A DNA stretch of 64,000 bases from Flavobacterium jejuense (GTDB lineage: Bacteria; Bacteroidota; Bacteroidia; Flavobacteriales; Flavobacteriaceae), in assembly GCF_006491595.2 (NCBI RefSeq), contig NZ_VEVQ02000017.1, positions 1 to 64,000 of the forward strand, in the 5' to 3' direction. A program made the position numbers and the translations under genes. The notes below the pieces were generated by a model. That model was not told where the DNA came from. It saw only the letters and a program-made list of their open reading frames with translations, and searched no databases. Positions within the stretch are counted from its first letter, which is position 1, and each line of letters starts with the position of its first letter. Positions 17,684 to 28,163 of the stretch are shown piece after piece.

Positions 17684-19948
17684 ATGGCATTTGATATTGA
17701 AATGATTGAAAAAGTGTATGCAACTATGGCAGAACGTGTTGACAAAGCACGAGAATTAGTTGGTCGTCCACTTACTTTATCTGAGAAAATTTTATATTCG
17801 CATTTGTGGGAAAAAATGCCTACACAAGCATTTACAAGAGGAAAAGACTATGTTGACTTTGCTCCTGATAGAGTTGCTTGTCAAGATGCAACAGCACAAA
17901 TGGCTTTGTTACAATTCATGCATGCTGGTAAAAAAACAGTTGCTGTTCCTACAACAGTTCACTGTGATCACTTAATCCAAGCAAAAGTGGGTGCAGATGC
18001 TGATTTGTCTCGTGCAAAATCACAATCTAGTGAAGTTTTTGATTTTTTATCATCCGTTTCTAATAAATATGGAATTGGTTTTTGGAAACCAGGTTCAGGA
18101 ATTATTCACCAAATCGTTTTAGAAAATTATGCATTTCCTGGTGGAATGATGATTGGTACTGATTCTCATACAGTAAATGCTGGTGGATTAGGTATGTTAG
18201 CAATTGGAGTTGGTGGTGCAGATGCAGTAGATGTAATGTCAGGAATGGGTTGGGAGTTAAAATTTCCAAAACTAATTGGAGTTAAATTAACAGGTAAATT
18301 AAATGGATGGACAGCTCCAAAAGATGTTATTCTTAAAGTAGCTGATATTCTAACTGTAAAAGGTGGAACAGGTGCTATTGTAGAATATTTTGGTGAAGGT
18401 GCAGAATCTATGTCTTGTACTGGTAAAGGTACTATTTGTAATATGGGTGCTGAAATTGGAGCGACAACTTCAACTTTTGGATACGATGATTCAATGCGTA
18501 GGTATTTAAATGCTACTGATCGTCAAGATGTAGTAAAAGCAGCTGATAAAGTAGCTGATTATTTGACAGCAGATGCAGCAGTATACGCTGATCCAGAGCA
18601 ATATTTTGATCAATTAATCGAAATCAACTTATCAGAATTAGAGCCACATATTAATGGTCCTTTTACACCAGATAGAGGTACACCAGTTTCTAAAATGAAA
18701 GAAGAAGCTGCAGCAAATGGATGGCCAGTAAAAATCGAATGGGGATTAATTGGTTCATGTACTAATTCTTCGTATGAAGATATGTCTCGTGCTGCTTCTA
18801 TTGTAGAACAAGCCGTAGCTCATGGTATTTCTCCAAAAGCAGAATTTGGGATCAATCCTGGTTCAGAACAAATTCGTTATACTATCGAAAGAGATGGTAT
18901 TATCTCTACTTTTGAAAAAATGGGAACTAAAGTATTTACAAATGCTTGTGGACCTTGTATTGGACAATGGGATAGAGCAGGTGCAGAAAAAGAAGAAAAA
19001 AATACTATCGTTCACTCGTTTAATAGAAACTTTTCTAAGCGTGCAGATGGTAACCCAAATACGCATGCTTTTGTAACTTCACCAGAAATGGTTGCTGCAT
19101 TAGCTATCTCAGGAAGATTAGATTTTAATCCTTTAACAGATTCATTGTTAAACGATAAAGGAGAAGAAGTGAAATTGAATCCACCTAAAGGAGAAGAATT
19201 GCCAAGCAAAGGTTTTGATGTAGAAGATGCAGGTTTTCAAGCTCCAGCTGCTGATGGTTCTTCAGTTGACGTTGTAGTTTCTGAAAGCTCAGATAGACTA
19301 CAATTATTAGCTCCTTTTGAGCCTTGGGATGGAAAAAATATTACTAATGCCAAATTGTTAATTAAAGCTTTTGGTAAATGTACTACTGATCATATTTCTA
19401 TGGCAGGACCATGGTTACGATTCCGTGGACATTTAGATAATATCTCAAATAATATGTTGATTGGTGCTGTAAACGCATATAATCAAGAAACAAATAAAGT
19501 TAAAAATCAATTAACTGGTGCTTATGATGCCGTTCCTGCTGTAGCAAGAGCTTATAAAGCAGCTGGTGTTCCTTCAATTGTTGTAGGAGATCACAACTAT
19601 GGTGAAGGTTCTTCACGTGAGCATGCTGCAATGGAACCACGTTTTTTAGGGGTTGAAGCGGTTTTAGTAAAATCATTTGCTCGTATTCATGAAACCAACC
19701 TTAAGAAACAAGGAATGTTAGGCTTAACATTTGCTAACGAAGCAGATTATGATAAAATTCAAGAAAATGACACAATCAATTTCTTAGATTTAACAGAATT
19801 TGCTCCAGGAAAACCATTAGCTATAGAATTTGTTCATGAAGATGGTTCTAAAGATGTTATTTTAGCAAATCACACTTATAATGAAGGCCAAATTGAATGG
19901 TTTAAAGCTGGTTCAGCACTTAATTTAATTGCTGCTGGAAAAGCTTAG
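17684..19948 (+). CDS. acn: Aconitate hydratase (mitochondrial-type)
   Basis: 754 residues, the length of mitochondrial-type aconitases. It converts citrate to isocitrate in the TCA cycle. The [4Fe-4S] ligands are visible: C359 (IGSCTNSSYED), C422 and C425 (NACGPCIGQWDRAG), nearly the numbering of animal aconitase. Further active-site blocks are MIGTDSHTVNAGGLGM and the C-terminal swivel-domain motif GDHNYGEGSSREHAA. Monocistronic, with its own promoter and a strong terminator. Nothing unusual was seen. Confidence 0.97.
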   Translation: MAFDIEMIEKVYATMAERVDKARELVGRPLTLSEKILYSHLWEKMPTQAFTRGKDYVDFAPDRVACQDATAQMALLQFMHAGKKTVAVPTTVHCDHLIQAKVGADADLSRAKSQSSEVFDFLSSVSNKYGIGFWKPGSGIIHQIVLENYAFPGGMMIGTDSHTVNAGGLGMLAIGVGGADAVDVMSGMGWELKFPKLIGVKLTGKLNGWTAPKDVILKVADILTVKGGTGAIVEYFGEGAESMSCTGKGTICNMGAEIGATTSTFGYDDSMRRYLNATDRQDVVKAADKVADYLTADAAVYADPEQYFDQLIEINLSELEPHINGPFTPDRGTPVSKMKEEAAANGWPVKIEWGLIGSCTNSSYEDMSRAASIVEQAVAHGISPKAEFGINPGSEQIRYTIERDGIISTFEKMGTKVFTNACGPCIGQWDRAGAEKEEKNTIVHSFNRNFSKRADGNPNTHAFVTSPEMVAALAISGRLDFNPLTDSLLNDKGEEVKLNPPKGEELPSKGFDVEDAGFQAPAADGSSVDVVVSESSDRLQLLAPFEPWDGKNITNAKLLIKAFGKCTTDHISMAGPWLRFRGHLDNISNNMLIGAVNAYNQETNKVKNQLTGAYDAVPAVARAYKAAGVPSIVVGDHNYGEGSSREHAAMEPRFLGVEAVLVKSFARIHETNLKKQGMLGLTFANEADYDKIQENDTINFLDLTEFAPGKPLAIEFVHEDGSKDVILANHTYNEGQIEWFKAGSALNLIAAGKA

Positions 19949-19973
19949 TTGAAGGCAAAACCATAAATAAAGA

Positions 19974-20001
19974 AAAGGCTCCAATTATTTTTGGAGCCTT
20001 T
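19974..20001. terminator. Bidirectional terminator after aconitase
   Basis: Perfect 11-bp stem AAAGGCTCCAA / TTGGAGCCTTT with a 6-base loop, T-rich on both strands. It sits between the aconitase gene and a convergent secreted-protein gene. Confidence 0.85.
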
Positions 20002-20006
20002 ATTTT

Positions 20007-20672
20007 TTATCTAACTTGTTGAATAATAAAAAAACAATCTTCACTGGTTCCTAAAATAGAAACACTTGCTAAATTACTAACAATTTCAAAAATTATTGTG
20101 TCACCAGTGGTTAGTTGAACTAAAGTTTCTACCTGTCTAACTGGAGGTGTAACGTTAGTAGTAAGTACACTAATGTTTGCAAAACTATTCCTGTTTATAA
20201 CAGTACCGTTTTTTGAGATAGCTATTCCGAAATCAGTTGTGATACCTACTGTACTATTTGCTTTAATCTGGGCTTTTATAGAATAAATACCATCTTGTTT
20301 TGCAGTAAAAGTGTTTGTTGTTGTGTTAAATTCTGAGTTAGTGTCAAAATCAACAAAATCAAAAGTTATTTTTGCCTTATTAGATGTTAAACTTAAATTG
20401 ACAGTTGAGCTACTTGAGAATCGACCTTTAACGGCTGTTTTAAGATAACTGTTAACAACTGTTTTTGATGTTACTCTTTTTGAATTCCCTAAATTATCAA
20501 CCACCAGTATAGAATCTTTTGCTGCAGACTCATTAGTTGTAATTTCTGTTGTTCTTATTCTTAAATCACCATTGATATCTAATGTTTTTGTTGGATTTGA
20601 GGTTTCTATTCCTACTTGAGAGAATAAAAAGGTTGTAGTTAATAGTAGTAAATAAAGAGTATTTTTTTTCAT
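20007..20672 (-). CDS. Secreted C1q/TNF-like jelly-roll protein
   Basis: 221 residues. Signal peptide MKKNTLYLLLLTTTFLFSQ, then VGIETSNPTKTLDINGDLRIR, a motif common at the start of Bacteroidota fibre-like proteins. The C-terminal ~130 residues show the strand pattern of C1q-like domains (F...NTFTAKQDGIYSIKAQI ... GDTIIFEI ... CFFIIQQV). The function is unknown; an extracellular or adhesive role is inferred. A minus-strand TAAATTTG (20700-20707) is a suitable -7 box, ~21 bases from the predicted transcript start to the ATG. Confidence 0.7.
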   Translation of the reverse strand: MKKNTLYLLLLTTTFLFSQVGIETSNPTKTLDINGDLRIRTTEITTNESAAKDSILVVDNLGNSKRVTSKTVVNSYLKTAVKGRFSSSSTVNLSLTSNKAKITFDFVDFDTNSEFNTTTNTFTAKQDGIYSIKAQIKANSTVGITTDFGIAISKNGTVINRNSFANISVLTTNVTPPVRQVETLVQLTTGDTIIFEIVSNLASVSILGTSEDCFFIIQQVR

Positions 20673-20862
20673 ATTCTTAATTTTAAATTCCTATAGTGTC
20701 AAATTTAAAAATCAAAAATGTTAATTTGTTATATTTTTATTGTATAAAATGTTAATTTATTGTTTATTTATGACTAATTGTAATTTGAGTTATTTATTGG
20801 TATTTATTTTAACATTAACTATGAGTAAATAGAATATTAATAAATTGATAAAAAAATCATTC

Positions 20863-20897
20863 AAAAAGCAGTTATTTTTAGATAAAACAGCTTTTTT
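20863..20897 (+). terminator. Terminator-like hairpin in the glgA leader region
   Basis: Interrupted arms AAAAAGCaGTT and AACaGCTTTTTT enclose a 12-base loop and end in a T-run, 55 bases before the glgA start. It could be an attenuator of the glycogen operon or the end of an unseen short transcript. Confidence 0.4.
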
Positions 20898-20951
20898 ATT
20901 TTCTTTTTCTTAATCAATTTTAATGTAAAAAATTGTAATTTAACAAAAAAA

Positions 20952-22358
20952 ATGACAATAATTCATGTGGCGGCTGAATGTTTTCCTGTAGCAAAAGTAG
21001 GTGGTCTTGCAGATGTTGTAGGAGCATTACCTAAATTTCAAAATAAAAATAAGGAAAAGGCAGAAGTAATAATGCCTTTTTATAATTTGCCTTTTACACA
21101 GAAAAACAAATTCAAAGAAATCTATAAAGGGGAAGTTCCTTTAAATGGGGTAAATTATACTTTCAGAGTGGTAACGCTTTTAAAAGAATCAGATTTTACT
21201 ATTAATTTTATTGATATTCCAGAATTGTTGTACACAGATTATGTGTATTCTTATGATGATACAATTCGTTTTTTAGCTTTTCAAATTGCAGTACTAAAAT
21301 GGATTTCTAGTTGGGAAAATAAACCAGAAATTATTCATGTACACGATCATCATACAGGCTTAATTCCTTTTATGATGACGCAATCGTATCAATTTGATGA
21401 TTTAAAATTAATACCAACTGTTTTTACTATTCATAATGCACAATATCAAGGTTGGTTTTCACATGAAAAAGTAGGTCTAATTCCAAAATTTGATTTTTCA
21501 AAAGTTGGCTTGTTAGATTGGAGTGGAGAAATAAACCCAATGGCTGCCGCAATTAAATGCGCTTGGGCTGTTACAACCGTTTCTCCTTCTTATATGGAAG
21601 AATTGAAAAGTAAAGCAAACGGATTAGAAGATTTACTAAAATATGAATCAGGTAAATGTGTAGGAATTTTAAATGGAATCGATACAGAAGTATGGAATCC
21701 AGAAACAGATGAATACCTTAAAAGAAATTATAAAAAAACTACTGCTGTTTCAGGTAAAAAGGCAAATAAGAACTGGTTGTGTGACCAATATGGTTTTAAT
21801 AGAAACAAGCCTTTAATTGCTTTTATTGGAAGATTTGTTCACGATAAAGGTTGTGATTTGTTTGCAGAAGTTTTTACAAATTATCTGAATGAATTAGAAG
21901 TTTCTATATTAATTTTAGGTTCAGGTGATCCCAAAGTTCAGGAAGATTTAACAAACTTAAATGATGTTTTTGAAGGCGATTATAAATATGTTTCAGGATA
22001 CAATGAGGCATTATCTCATGTCATTTATGCTGGTGCAGATTTTTTGCTAATGCCTTCAAGAGTTGAACCTTGTGGATTAAACCAAATGTACGCACTTCGT
22101 TATGGAACTGTTCCTATAGTAAATAATGTAGGAGGTTTGAAAGATACTATTTTGGATTACAAAGAAGTAAACGGTTTTGGTATTGTAATACATGAAGTTA
22201 CTGTGACAGAAATTAAAACAGCTATCGAGGAAGCTGTTCAACTATATAATAATCAATTACTGCTTAAGAAAATCAAAAATCAAATTATGAAGATTGACCA
22301 TTCTTGGTTGGCTTCTGCTAAGGAATATCAAAAACTATATCAAAAATTAAAAAAGTAA
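20952..22358 (+). CDS. glgA: Glycogen synthase (ADP-glucose type, GT5)
   Basis: 468 residues. The N-terminal AAECFPVAKVGGLADVVGALPK carries the K-x-G-G-L ADP-glucose binding motif (residues 15-19). HVHDHHTGLIPF and the C-terminal PSRVEPCGLNQMYALRYGTVPIV block are typical of GT5. It extends alpha-1,4-glucan chains from ADP-glucose in the cytoplasm. First gene of glgA-glgC-glgB-GH31; glgC starts 3 bases after its stop. Confidence 0.96.
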   Translation: MTIIHVAAECFPVAKVGGLADVVGALPKFQNKNKEKAEVIMPFYNLPFTQKNKFKEIYKGEVPLNGVNYTFRVVTLLKESDFTINFIDIPELLYTDYVYSYDDTIRFLAFQIAVLKWISSWENKPEIIHVHDHHTGLIPFMMTQSYQFDDLKLIPTVFTIHNAQYQGWFSHEKVGLIPKFDFSKVGLLDWSGEINPMAAAIKCAWAVTTVSPSYMEELKSKANGLEDLLKYESGKCVGILNGIDTEVWNPETDEYLKRNYKKTTAVSGKKANKNWLCDQYGFNRNKPLIAFIGRFVHDKGCDLFAEVFTNYLNELEVSILILGSGDPKVQEDLTNLNDVFEGDYKYVSGYNEALSHVIYAGADFLLMPSRVEPCGLNQMYALRYGTVPIVNNVGGLKDTILDYKEVNGFGIVIHEVTVTEIKTAIEEAVQLYNNQLLLKKIKNQIMKIDHSWLASAKEYQKLYQKLKK

Positions 22359-22361
22359 ACT

Positions 22362-23624
22362 ATGTTTTCAGAAAAAGTCTTATCGATTATTTTAGGAGGA
22401 GGACAAGGTTCTCGATTATATCCATTAACTGATAATAGATCAAAACCTGCCGTCCCAATAGCGGGTGAATATCGATTAGTAGATGTACCAATTTCTAATT
22501 GTATTAATTCTAATTTTAAAAGAATTTTTGTTTTAACCCAATTTAATTCGGCTTCTTTAAATAGACATATTAAAAATACTTACCATTTTAGTTTTTTTAG
22601 TTCAGCTTTTGTAGATGTATTGGCTGCTGAACAAACTCCAATGAGTCAAACATGGTTTCAAGGAACAGCTGATGCTGTTAGACAAAGTATGCATCATTTT
22701 TTGAAACATGATTTTGAATACTTCTTGATCTTGTCTGGAGATCAATTATATCAAATGGATCTTCAATTAATGCTAGACAATCACATTGAAAGTAATGCCG
22801 AAATCTCAATAGCAACGATTCCTGTAAATGCAAAAGAAGCAACTTCTTTTGGGATTTTGAAAGCCAATGAGAATAACCAAATTACTTCTTTTATCGAAAA
22901 ACCAAGCAAGGAGTTATTAGTTGGTTGGGAATCTGCTGTTAGTCCAGAAATGGAAGAAGAAGGTAGAGAGTATTTAGCTTCAATGGGAATTTATATTTTT
23001 AATAGAAGTTTGTTAATTGAACTATTAGCTAATCCGGATACTGTAGATTTTGGTAAGGAAATACTTCCTCAGTCGATTGACAGAAATAGAGTTTTTAGTT
23101 ATCAGTTTGAAGGTTATTGGACAGATATTGGAACAATTGAATCTTTCTTTAAAGCCAACTTAGGTTTAGCAGATGATTTTCCAAAATTTGATTTATATAA
23201 TAAATCGAAAACAATTTATACAAATGCACGAATGTTGCCTACTTCAAAAGTGTCGGGAACCCAAATGTATAAAGCAGTTGTAGCATCAGGTTGTATTATT
23301 AATGCAGAGAAAATTGAATACTCTGTTATTGGAATTCGTTCTAAAATTGAAAATGGTTCAACAGTTATTAATACTTACATGATGGGAAGCGATTTTTATC
23401 AAGCTTTAGAAGATATATTAGATGAATCAATAGTAAATATGGGAATTGGTAAAAATTGTTATATAAAAAATGCCATTTTAGATAAAAATTGTTGCATTGG
23501 TGACAACGTAAAAATTGAAGGAGGACCTCATTTAGAAGAAGTGGATACAGAAACCTATACAGTAAGGGATGGAATTGTAATCGTTAAAAAAGGAGCGGTA
23601 ATTCCATCAAACTTTACTATATAA
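22362..23624 (+). CDS. glgC: Glucose-1-phosphate adenylyltransferase
   Basis: 420 residues. The nucleotidyltransferase signature GGGQGSRLYPLT lies at residues ~12-23, with RSKPAVPIAGEYRLVDVPISNC behind it. GYWTDIGTIESF is the substrate-binding region and the C-terminus forms a left-handed beta-helix. It makes ADP-glucose, the committed step of bacterial glycogen synthesis, and is usually allosterically controlled. Packed between glgA (3-base gap) and glgB (1-base gap). Confidence 0.96.
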   Translation: MFSEKVLSIILGGGQGSRLYPLTDNRSKPAVPIAGEYRLVDVPISNCINSNFKRIFVLTQFNSASLNRHIKNTYHFSFFSSAFVDVLAAEQTPMSQTWFQGTADAVRQSMHHFLKHDFEYFLILSGDQLYQMDLQLMLDNHIESNAEISIATIPVNAKEATSFGILKANENNQITSFIEKPSKELLVGWESAVSPEMEEEGREYLASMGIYIFNRSLLIELLANPDTVDFGKEILPQSIDRNRVFSYQFEGYWTDIGTIESFFKANLGLADDFPKFDLYNKSKTIYTNARMLPTSKVSGTQMYKAVVASGCIINAEKIEYSVIGIRSKIENGSTVINTYMMGSDFYQALEDILDESIVNMGIGKNCYIKNAILDKNCCIGDNVKIEGGPHLEEVDTETYTVRDGIVIVKKGAVIPSNFTI

Positions 23625-23625
23625 T

Positions 23626-25533
23626 ATGGGAAATGTAATTGCATATAGCCTTTTTACAGATTTTGACATTAATTTATTTAAATCAGGAAAGCATTATCGT
23701 CTTTACGAAAAATTAGGTTCACATTGTGTAGTTTTAGATGGGCAAAATGGAACTTATTTTGCTGTTTGGGCACCAAGTGCGGAAAGTGTTTCAGTAATAG
23801 GTGATTTTAATTATTGGAATGAAGAAGAACATCAATTAAATGTAAGATGGGATTCTTCTGGAATTTGGGAAGGATTTATCCCTTATGTAGGAAAAGGAAG
23901 TACTTACAAGTATAAAATTAATTCAAAAATAACTCCTGAAAATATTGAAAAAGCAGATCCTTTTGCAAGAAGATGTGAGCATCCTCCCAAAACAGCTTCT
24001 ATTGTTTGGGAAGATGATTACCATTGGGATGATGAAGAATGGTTAAAAAATAGAGGAGAAAAGAATAATTTAAAAGCACCATACTCAGTTTATGAAGTTC
24101 ATTTAACTTCTTGGAAAAAGAAAGTAGAAGAAAATCGATCTTTATCTTATTTTGAATTAGCAGAAGATTTAGTACAATATGTAAAAAAAATGAATTTTAC
24201 TCATGTAGAATTTATGCCTATAATGGAATTTCCTTACGATCCTTCATGGGGATATCAAATTACGGGTTATTTTGCACCAACTTCTCGATTAGGTTATCCA
24301 GAAGAATTTAAATATTTAGTAGATAAATTTCATGAAAATGGAATAGGAGTAATTTTAGACTGGGTGCCTTCTCATTTTCCTGAAGACGCTCATGGTTTGG
24401 GTAAATTTGACGGTTCTTGTTTGTATGAACATACTGATTTAAAAAAAGGATATCATCCCGACTGGAAAAGTTTAATTTTTAATTATGAACGAAATGAAGT
24501 AAGGGCTTTTTTAATTAGTAATGCTTTATTTTGGTTGGACCAATATCATATCGATGGTCTTCGTGTAGATGCGGTGGCTTCCATGATTTATTTAGATTAT
24601 TCTAGAGATGAAGGAGAATGGGACCCAAATGTTTTTGGTGGAAATGAAAATTTAGAAGCCATCAGTTTTGTTAAAGAATTAAATGAAACGGTGTATTTAA
24701 ATTATCCAGATGTGCAAACCATTGCTGAAGAATCAACAGCTTTTCCTATGGTTTCAAAACCTACATCAATAGGAGGTTTAGGCTTTGGAATGAAATGGAT
24801 GATGGGTTGGATGCACGATACATTAGATTACTTTAGTAAAGATACTATTTATAGAAAATTCCATCAAAACGAAATTACATTTAGTTTAGCTTACGTGTTT
24901 ACTGAGAATTTTATGCTTCCTTTATCTCATGATGAAGTTGTGTATGGTAAAAATTCTATTATAGGTCGAATGCCAGGAGATGAGTGGCAACGCTTTGCAA
25001 ATTTGAGAGTACTTTATGGTTATATGTTTACTCATCCAGGAACAAAACTACTATTTATGGGAAATGAAATTGCACAATATGAAGAATGGGATTTTCAATC
25101 TAGTTTAGATTGGAATTTGCTAGAGTTTTTTCCGCATATTAATTTTCAAAATTATATTTCAGATCTAAACCTTCTCTATAAAGAAAATAAAGCCTTACAT
25201 GAAATTCCTTTTTCTCAAGAAGGTTTTGAATGGATTAGTTACGATGATAATGAAAACAGTGTTATGTCTTATTATAGAAAAGGAGATAATGAAAAAGATA
25301 AATTAATAGTCATTTGTAATTTTTCTACAAATGCGCTCATAAATTATAGAATAGGTGTTTATAAAGAAGGGATTTTAGAAGAAATATTCAATAGTGATGC
25401 TTCAAAATATGGAGGAAGTAATGTTGTAAATGAAGATCCAATTGAAACAGAACAGGTTTTATTTCACAATCAAACGTTTTCGTTCATAACTTCTTTGCCT
25501 CCTCTAGGAATTTCTGTTTATAAGTACCAATAA
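23626..25533 (+). CDS. glgB: 1,4-alpha-glucan branching enzyme (GH13)
   Basis: 635 residues. N-terminal CBM48 (residues ~40-120, YFAVWAPSAESVSVIGDFN), then a GH13 barrel: VILDWVPSHFP, GLRVDAVASM with nucleophile D315, TIAEESTAFP with the acid/base glutamate at 368/369, and LPLSHDEVVYGK with D436. An all-beta C-terminal domain follows. The enzyme creates alpha-1,6 branches in glycogen. It begins one base after the glgC stop. Confidence 0.96.
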   Translation: MGNVIAYSLFTDFDINLFKSGKHYRLYEKLGSHCVVLDGQNGTYFAVWAPSAESVSVIGDFNYWNEEEHQLNVRWDSSGIWEGFIPYVGKGSTYKYKINSKITPENIEKADPFARRCEHPPKTASIVWEDDYHWDDEEWLKNRGEKNNLKAPYSVYEVHLTSWKKKVEENRSLSYFELAEDLVQYVKKMNFTHVEFMPIMEFPYDPSWGYQITGYFAPTSRLGYPEEFKYLVDKFHENGIGVILDWVPSHFPEDAHGLGKFDGSCLYEHTDLKKGYHPDWKSLIFNYERNEVRAFLISNALFWLDQYHIDGLRVDAVASMIYLDYSRDEGEWDPNVFGGNENLEAISFVKELNETVYLNYPDVQTIAEESTAFPMVSKPTSIGGLGFGMKWMMGWMHDTLDYFSKDTIYRKFHQNEITFSLAYVFTENFMLPLSHDEVVYGKNSIIGRMPGDEWQRFANLRVLYGYMFTHPGTKLLFMGNEIAQYEEWDFQSSLDWNLLEFFPHINFQNYISDLNLLYKENKALHEIPFSQEGFEWISYDDNENSVMSYYRKGDNEKDKLIVICNFSTNALINYRIGVYKEGILEEIFNSDASKYGGSNVVNEDPIETEQVLFHNQTFSFITSLPPLGISVYKYQ

Positions 25534-25580
25534 TTTATTATTTTAGAGTGAATTAATATTGATTGTTAAAAATGTAAGCC

Positions 25581-28013
25581 ATGATTTTAAATACAGAATT
25601 AGAACATAAAGGGAATATTTTTCCAAATAAAATAGTATCCTTTAAGAAGGATGTTGATAAAATTTACTTTTACACAGAAAATAATGTCGTTTTGCAAGTT
25701 ACTGTGTTAAGAGATAGTGTATTACGTTTTAGATTTACGACAGTTGGTTCATTTAGTAGAGATTTTTCTTATGCTATTTCACAAAGTGCAAGTCGTGGAT
25801 ATAATTTGCTAGAGATTAATGAAACAACAGAAAGTTATGAAATAATTACTTCAAAAATAATCTGTGTTATTTCTAAAAGAGATTTAAAAACAGTACTTTA
25901 TGATGCGGTTGATAAAACATTAATTTGCCAGGATGAATTAGGTTTCCACTGGGAAGAGAGCTATGAGTTAGGTGGTGATATCGTAAAAATGTCTAAACAC
26001 TCAGAAATTAGTGAAAGCTTCTATGGTTTAGGAGACAAACCATGTCAGAATAACTTAAAAGGAAAACGATTTGAAAATTGGGTAACCGATTCTTATGCTT
26101 TTGGAAAAGATACAGATCCTATTTATAAGGCAATTCCTTTTTATATAGGATTACATTCTAAGAAATCCTATGGAATTTTCTTTGACAATACCTTTAAAAC
26201 GTATTTCGATTTTTGTCAAGAACGTAGAAGTGTAACGAGCTTTTGGGCAATGGGTGGAGAAATGAATTATTACTTTATTTACGGACCAGAAATGAATGAT
26301 GTAATTGCAAATTACACCGACTTAACGGGTCGACCAAAGCATTTACCACCTTTATGGGCTCTAGGGTATCATCAATGTAAATGGAGTTATTTCCCAGAAG
26401 CAAAAGTGAAAGAGGTAACTAATAAATTTAGAGAATTAAAAATTCCCTGTGATGCTATTTATTTAGATATTGATTATATGGAAGGGTTTAGATGTTTTAC
26501 ATGGAATAAAGAACATTTTCCAAATCCAAAACAAATGGTTGCAGATTTAGCAGAAGATGGATTTAAAACAATAGTAATTATAGATCCAGGAATAAAAATT
26601 GATCCAGATTATTGGGTTTTTAATGAAGGATTAGAAAATAAATATTTTTGTAAAAGAGCAGACGGACCTTATGTAAAAGGAAAAGTTTGGCCAGGAGAAT
26701 GCTATTTTCCAGATTTTACTAACCCAAAAGTTAGAGAATGGTGGGCTGGACTATTTAAAGAATTAATTGAAGAAATAGGAGTAAAAGGAGTTTGGAACGA
26801 TATGAATGAACCTGCCGTAATGGATGTCCCAGGTAAATCTTTTCCAGATGATGTAAGACATAATTATGATGGTTCAAATTGTAGCCATAGAAAAGCACAC
26901 AATGTTTATGGAATGCAAATGGCTAGAGCTACTTATCATGGGTTGAAAAAGTTTTCGTATCCAAAAAGGCCTTTTGTAATTACCAGAGCAGCGTATTCAG
27001 GAACACAACGTTATACATCTACTTGGACAGGAGATAATGTGGCAACTTGGGAACATTTACAGATTGCAAATGCACAAGCACAAAGAATGAGCCTTTCAGG
27101 ATTCTCATTTGTAGGATCAGATATTGGTGGATTTGCAGAACAACCTAATGGAGAATTATATGCAAGATGGATACAGTTAGGCGTTTTTCATCCTTTTTGT
27201 AGAACACATTCTTCTGGAGATCATGGAGATCAAGAACCTTACGCTTTTGGAACAAACATAACAGATATCGTTCGTAAGTTTATAGAAATTCGATACCAAT
27301 TATTACCATATCTATATACTGCCTTCTGGAAATACATAGAAGAAGGTACTCCTATTATAAAATCACTTGTGGTTTATGATCAGGAAGACCAACAAACCTA
27401 TTTTAGAAATGATGAGTTTATTTATGGAGATAGTATTTTGGTTTGCCCAATTGTAGAACCAAATTCAAAAGGTAGAAGAATGTATTTTCCTAAAGGAAGA
27501 TGGTATAATTTCTTTGACAATGAATTAATAGAAGGTGGTGAAGAATGTTGGGTAGAAGCAGATATAGATACACTTCCTATTTATGTAAAAGAAGGAGCCA
27601 TTATCCCCAAATATCCTATACAGCAATATGTTGGTGAAATTGAAATTACTGAATTAAAATTAGATGTTTATTATAAAGAAGGAAAAGAATCTTCAATGGT
27701 TTATGAAGATAGTCAAGATGGTTATGATTATATGAAAGGGCGTTATAGCATTCGAAATTTTAATTTAATAGGGAAAGAAGATACGTTGGTTATTCAGCAA
27801 TTTAAATCAGGGAAGTTTACTACACCTTATGAATTTATTGAATTGAATATTATAGGATTACCTTTCGAAAAAGGAATTGTTGAAGTAGATAAAGAGATTA
27901 TTGATTATTCAGCAATTCAATCTAATATAGTAAGAGCAAGAAAAGATTTTACTGAGATCAGAATTTTTAATAAATATTGTGAAATCGATTTGAAATCTGA
28001 AAAAATAAATTAA
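25581..28013 (+). CDS. Glycoside hydrolase family 31 alpha-glucosidase
   Basis: 810 residues. GH31 hallmarks are GVWNDMNEPAVM with nucleophile D407 and TSTWTGDNVATWEHL with acid/base D485. The N-terminal beta-sandwich (YGLGDKPCQNNLKG...) and C-terminal beta domains flank the barrel. No signal peptide is seen, so it is probably cytoplasmic and releases glucose from glycogen-derived or imported malto-oligosaccharides. It lies 47 bases after glgB on the same strand and is likely part of the glycogen operon, giving synthesis and turnover in one unit. Confidence 0.93.
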   Translation: MILNTELEHKGNIFPNKIVSFKKDVDKIYFYTENNVVLQVTVLRDSVLRFRFTTVGSFSRDFSYAISQSASRGYNLLEINETTESYEIITSKIICVISKRDLKTVLYDAVDKTLICQDELGFHWEESYELGGDIVKMSKHSEISESFYGLGDKPCQNNLKGKRFENWVTDSYAFGKDTDPIYKAIPFYIGLHSKKSYGIFFDNTFKTYFDFCQERRSVTSFWAMGGEMNYYFIYGPEMNDVIANYTDLTGRPKHLPPLWALGYHQCKWSYFPEAKVKEVTNKFRELKIPCDAIYLDIDYMEGFRCFTWNKEHFPNPKQMVADLAEDGFKTIVIIDPGIKIDPDYWVFNEGLENKYFCKRADGPYVKGKVWPGECYFPDFTNPKVREWWAGLFKELIEEIGVKGVWNDMNEPAVMDVPGKSFPDDVRHNYDGSNCSHRKAHNVYGMQMARATYHGLKKFSYPKRPFVITRAAYSGTQRYTSTWTGDNVATWEHLQIANAQAQRMSLSGFSFVGSDIGGFAEQPNGELYARWIQLGVFHPFCRTHSSGDHGDQEPYAFGTNITDIVRKFIEIRYQLLPYLYTAFWKYIEEGTPIIKSLVVYDQEDQQTYFRNDEFIYGDSILVCPIVEPNSKGRRMYFPKGRWYNFFDNELIEGGEECWVEADIDTLPIYVKEGAIIPKYPIQQYVGEIEITELKLDVYYKEGKESSMVYEDSQDGYDYMKGRYSIRNFNLIGKEDTLVIQQFKSGKFTTPYEFIELNIIGLPFEKGIVEVDKEIIDYSAIQSNIVRARKDFTEIRIFNKYCEIDLKSEKIN

Positions 28014-28040
28014 GTAAAACGGAGTTCAATTTTTATTTGG

Positions 28041-28163
28041 AGCACAAAAATCATCCTTCGGTTGAAAAGTAATCCCGCTATCCACTATATCTTTTTTACT
28101 ATTGTCAAAATGAGTGGAGTCAAAATACAATAGTAAAAAAGGATGCCGTTCCTATCGGGGCTA
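28041..28163. repeat. Interspersed palindromic hairpin element, copy A
   Basis: Outer conserved blocks CCTTCGG ... CCCGCTATCCACT and GGATGCCGTTCCTATCGGGG flank a perfect 14-bp inner stem, TTTTTTACTATTGT (28092-28105) with ACAATAGTAAAAAA (28127-28140). Copy B lies at 47927-48026. The outer blocks are nearly identical, while the inner stem sequence differs but remains paired. Confidence 0.8.
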
